A stretch of 64,000 bases of DNA from assembly GCA_004295015.1 (NCBI GenBank), contig SHNE01000048.1, forward strand, positions 1 through 64,000, given 5' to 3'. Position 1 is the stretch's first letter, and every line of letters starts with the position of its first letter. A model generated the notes under the pieces. That model saw only the letters and a program-made list of their open reading frames with translations, was not told where the DNA came from and made no database searches. Below, piece by piece: positions 62,800 to 64,000 of this stretch. The stretch is from Bacteroidota bacterium (GTDB lineage Bacteria; Bacteroidota; Bacteroidia; AKYH767-A; 2013-40CM-41-45). The position numbers and the translations under genes are program-made.

Positions 62800-64000
62800 A
62801 TGGCTGGAAGTTTCGAAGTTACCGGAGGCATTGAATTGCAGGGCGAATTGGTTCCGCAAGGAGCAAAGAATGAAGCCTTGCAAATTATATGTGCCACTTT
62901 GCTTACACCTGAAAAAGTTCAGATCAGAAATATTCCTGATATCCGCGATGTAAACAAGCTCATCGAGCTACTTCAACTCATGGGAGTAGAGGTGGAACAG
63001 ACGGGAGTGTTGAAAGGCGAATTTACTTTTCAGGCTAAAAACATTAAACTCGATTTTTTAGAGACAAAGGAATTTAAAAATCAGGCTGCCGCTCTCCGGG
63101 GTTCGATTATGATCGTTGGCCCTTTGCTTGCACGCTTTGGAAGAGCAAGTATTCCTAAGCCCGGCGGCGATAAAATTGGGCGAAGACGACTTGATACACA
63201 TTTCATCGGCTTCCAAAATCTTGGAGCCAAATTTATTTTTAACGAAGCGGATAGTTTTTATACCGTTGAAGCAAAGAAATTAAAGGGTAGCTACATGTTG
63301 TTGGATGAAGCCTCTGTAACAGGTACTGCCAACCTCGTGATGGCCGCATCCTTAGCAGAAGGTACAACAACTATTTATAATGCTGCTTGTGAACCATATC
63401 TTCAGCAGTTATGTAAAATGCTAAACCGCATGGGGGCGAAAATATCCGGCATCGGATCTAATCTCCTTAGCATTGAAGGTGTATCAGGTTTAAAAGGAAC
63501 AGAACATAAGCTGTTACCTGACATGATTGAAATCGGTTCTTTTATTGGACTGGCAGCAATGACAAAATCTGAAATCACTATCAAGGAAGTTGGGTATGAA
63601 CACCTCGGTGTTATACCTGATGTATTCAAGAGGATGGGAATTCAAATGGAACTCCGGGGTGATGATTTGTATATACCCCGACAGGAAAAGTATGAAATTG
63701 ATACATTCATCGATGGTTCGATTCTCACTGTTGCTGATGCCATTTGGCCCGGATTTACTCCTGATTTATTGAGTGTCGTACTCGTAACTGCCACTCAGGC
63801 GGCAGGCACAGTTCTCATTCATCAAAAGATGTTTGAGAGCCGCTTGTTCTTTGTGGACAAACTCATCGACATGGGAGCTCAAATCATTTTATGTGATCCT
63901 CATCGCGCCACAGTTATAGGTTTGAATCGAAAGGTTCCTCTTAAAGCTATCCAGATGACTTCTCCTGACATCAGGGCAGGGGTCGCTTTGTTAATCGCTG
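62800..64000 (+). CDS. murA: MurA, UDP-N-acetylglucosamine 1-carboxyvinyltransferase (partial, runs off window)
   Basis: From ATG 62800 the frame is open to the window end (about 400 residues of an expected ~435). It encodes an EPSP-synthase-type enzyme of peptidoglycan synthesis: GGIELQGELVPQGAKNEALQ (with the catalytic Lys of GAKNEAL), ALRGSIMIVGPLLARFG, the active-site loop PKPGGDKIGRRRLDTH and late DGSILTVADAIWPGFTPDLL. The Cys normally found in the loop is Asp124 here, a form known to resist fosfomycin. It transfers enolpyruvate from PEP to UDP-GlcNAc in the cytosol. Confidence 0.95.
   Translation, partial: MAGSFEVTGGIELQGELVPQGAKNEALQIICATLLTPEKVQIRNIPDIRDVNKLIELLQLMGVEVEQTGVLKGEFTFQAKNIKLDFLETKEFKNQAAALRGSIMIVGPLLARFGRASIPKPGGDKIGRRRLDTHFIGFQNLGAKFIFNEADSFYTVEAKKLKGSYMLLDEASVTGTANLVMAASLAEGTTTIYNAACEPYLQQLCKMLNRMGAKISGIGSNLLSIEGVSGLKGTEHKLLPDMIEIGSFIGLAAMTKSEITIKEVGYEHLGVIPDVFKRMGIQMELRGDDLYIPRQEKYEIDTFIDGSILTVADAIWPGFTPDLLSVVLVTATQAAGTVLIHQKMFESRLFFVDKLIDMGAQIILCDPHRATVIGLNRKVPLKAIQMTSPDIRAGVALLIA

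Noticed and set aside
1-64000. CRISPR array, tRNA, rRNA or integrase gene
   Set aside because: No regular short direct repeats, no tRNA-like T-arm sequences and no tyrosine recombinase were seen in any frame.

Overview
The window is chromosomal DNA of a Bacteroidota bacterium. The base composition is AT-rich and Shine-Dalgarno signals are weak. Several promoters fit the Bacteroidota pattern (TTTG, about 20 nt, TAnnTTTG). At least seven proteins end in a type IX secretion (T9SS) C-terminal sorting domain. Phylum-typical families are present (DUF4290 beside murA, SprB-type repeats, MbnP). I cannot place it below phylum level from sequence alone. No rRNA, tRNA, CRISPR array or integrase gene was seen.

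Region 1, 0-21 kb, is accessory-looking. It opens with the end of an IS3-family insertion sequence that has cut off the 5' part of a T9SS beta-propeller gene. It then carries a series of mostly plus-strand, unrelated, single-gene units: a TPR adenylate cyclase, small exported proteins, a bleomycin-resistance-like VOC protein coupled to a subclass B1 metallo-beta-lactamase, GyrI-like and Crp-like regulators, DUF1801 and propeller proteins. Several units are separated by a roughly 130-nt imperfect palindrome lying between one stop codon and the next start. Three full copies have exactly the same 128-nt span between a 5' AAC and a 3' GTT, an inner GGCGGC/GCCGCC-type stem, and ends resembling integron attC sites. 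There is also one half copy, at least two decayed copies and two frameshifted or broken genes. I read this as a decaying integron-type cassette array without a visible integrase. Non-cassette genes (a c-type cytochrome with its VCBS partner, an MDR dehydrogenase with a DUF6010 protein, a DEAD-box helicase) interrupt it.

Region 2, 21-37.8 kb, is mixed chromosomal housekeeping and environmental genes: YdeI-like, DUF4256, T9SS cargo including a PNGase F-like glycoamidase, VOC plus MATE (overlapping), FkbM methyltransferase, M20 peptidase, an SF2 helicase and a six-PAS orphan histidine kinase.

Region 3, 37.9-48.8 kb, is a candidate metal-homeostasis locus. A six-gene, tightly packed plus-strand operon encodes an ECF sigma factor (192 aa), a one-TM 89-aa protein, a 148-aa Spy/CpxP-like periplasmic sensor, an MbnP-like copper-binding protein, an MbnH/MauG-like di-heme enzyme and a T9SS YHYH protein. 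The first three match the CnrH/CnrY/CnrX regulators of Cupriavidus in size and type. A second unit follows: a small His-rich exported protein, a CzcA-type RND pump fused to a TolC-type outer-membrane factor, and the CzcB adaptor.

Region 4, 48.9-64 kb, holds T9SS cargo (one with a deiodinase/redoxin-like domain), a TonB-dependent receptor, a methyltransferase, a cation/proton antiporter, UvrD/PcrA helicase, DUF4290, a desaturase strikingly like eukaryotic sphingolipid delta-4 desaturase DES1, and murA with Asp in place of the catalytic Cys. murA runs off the window end.
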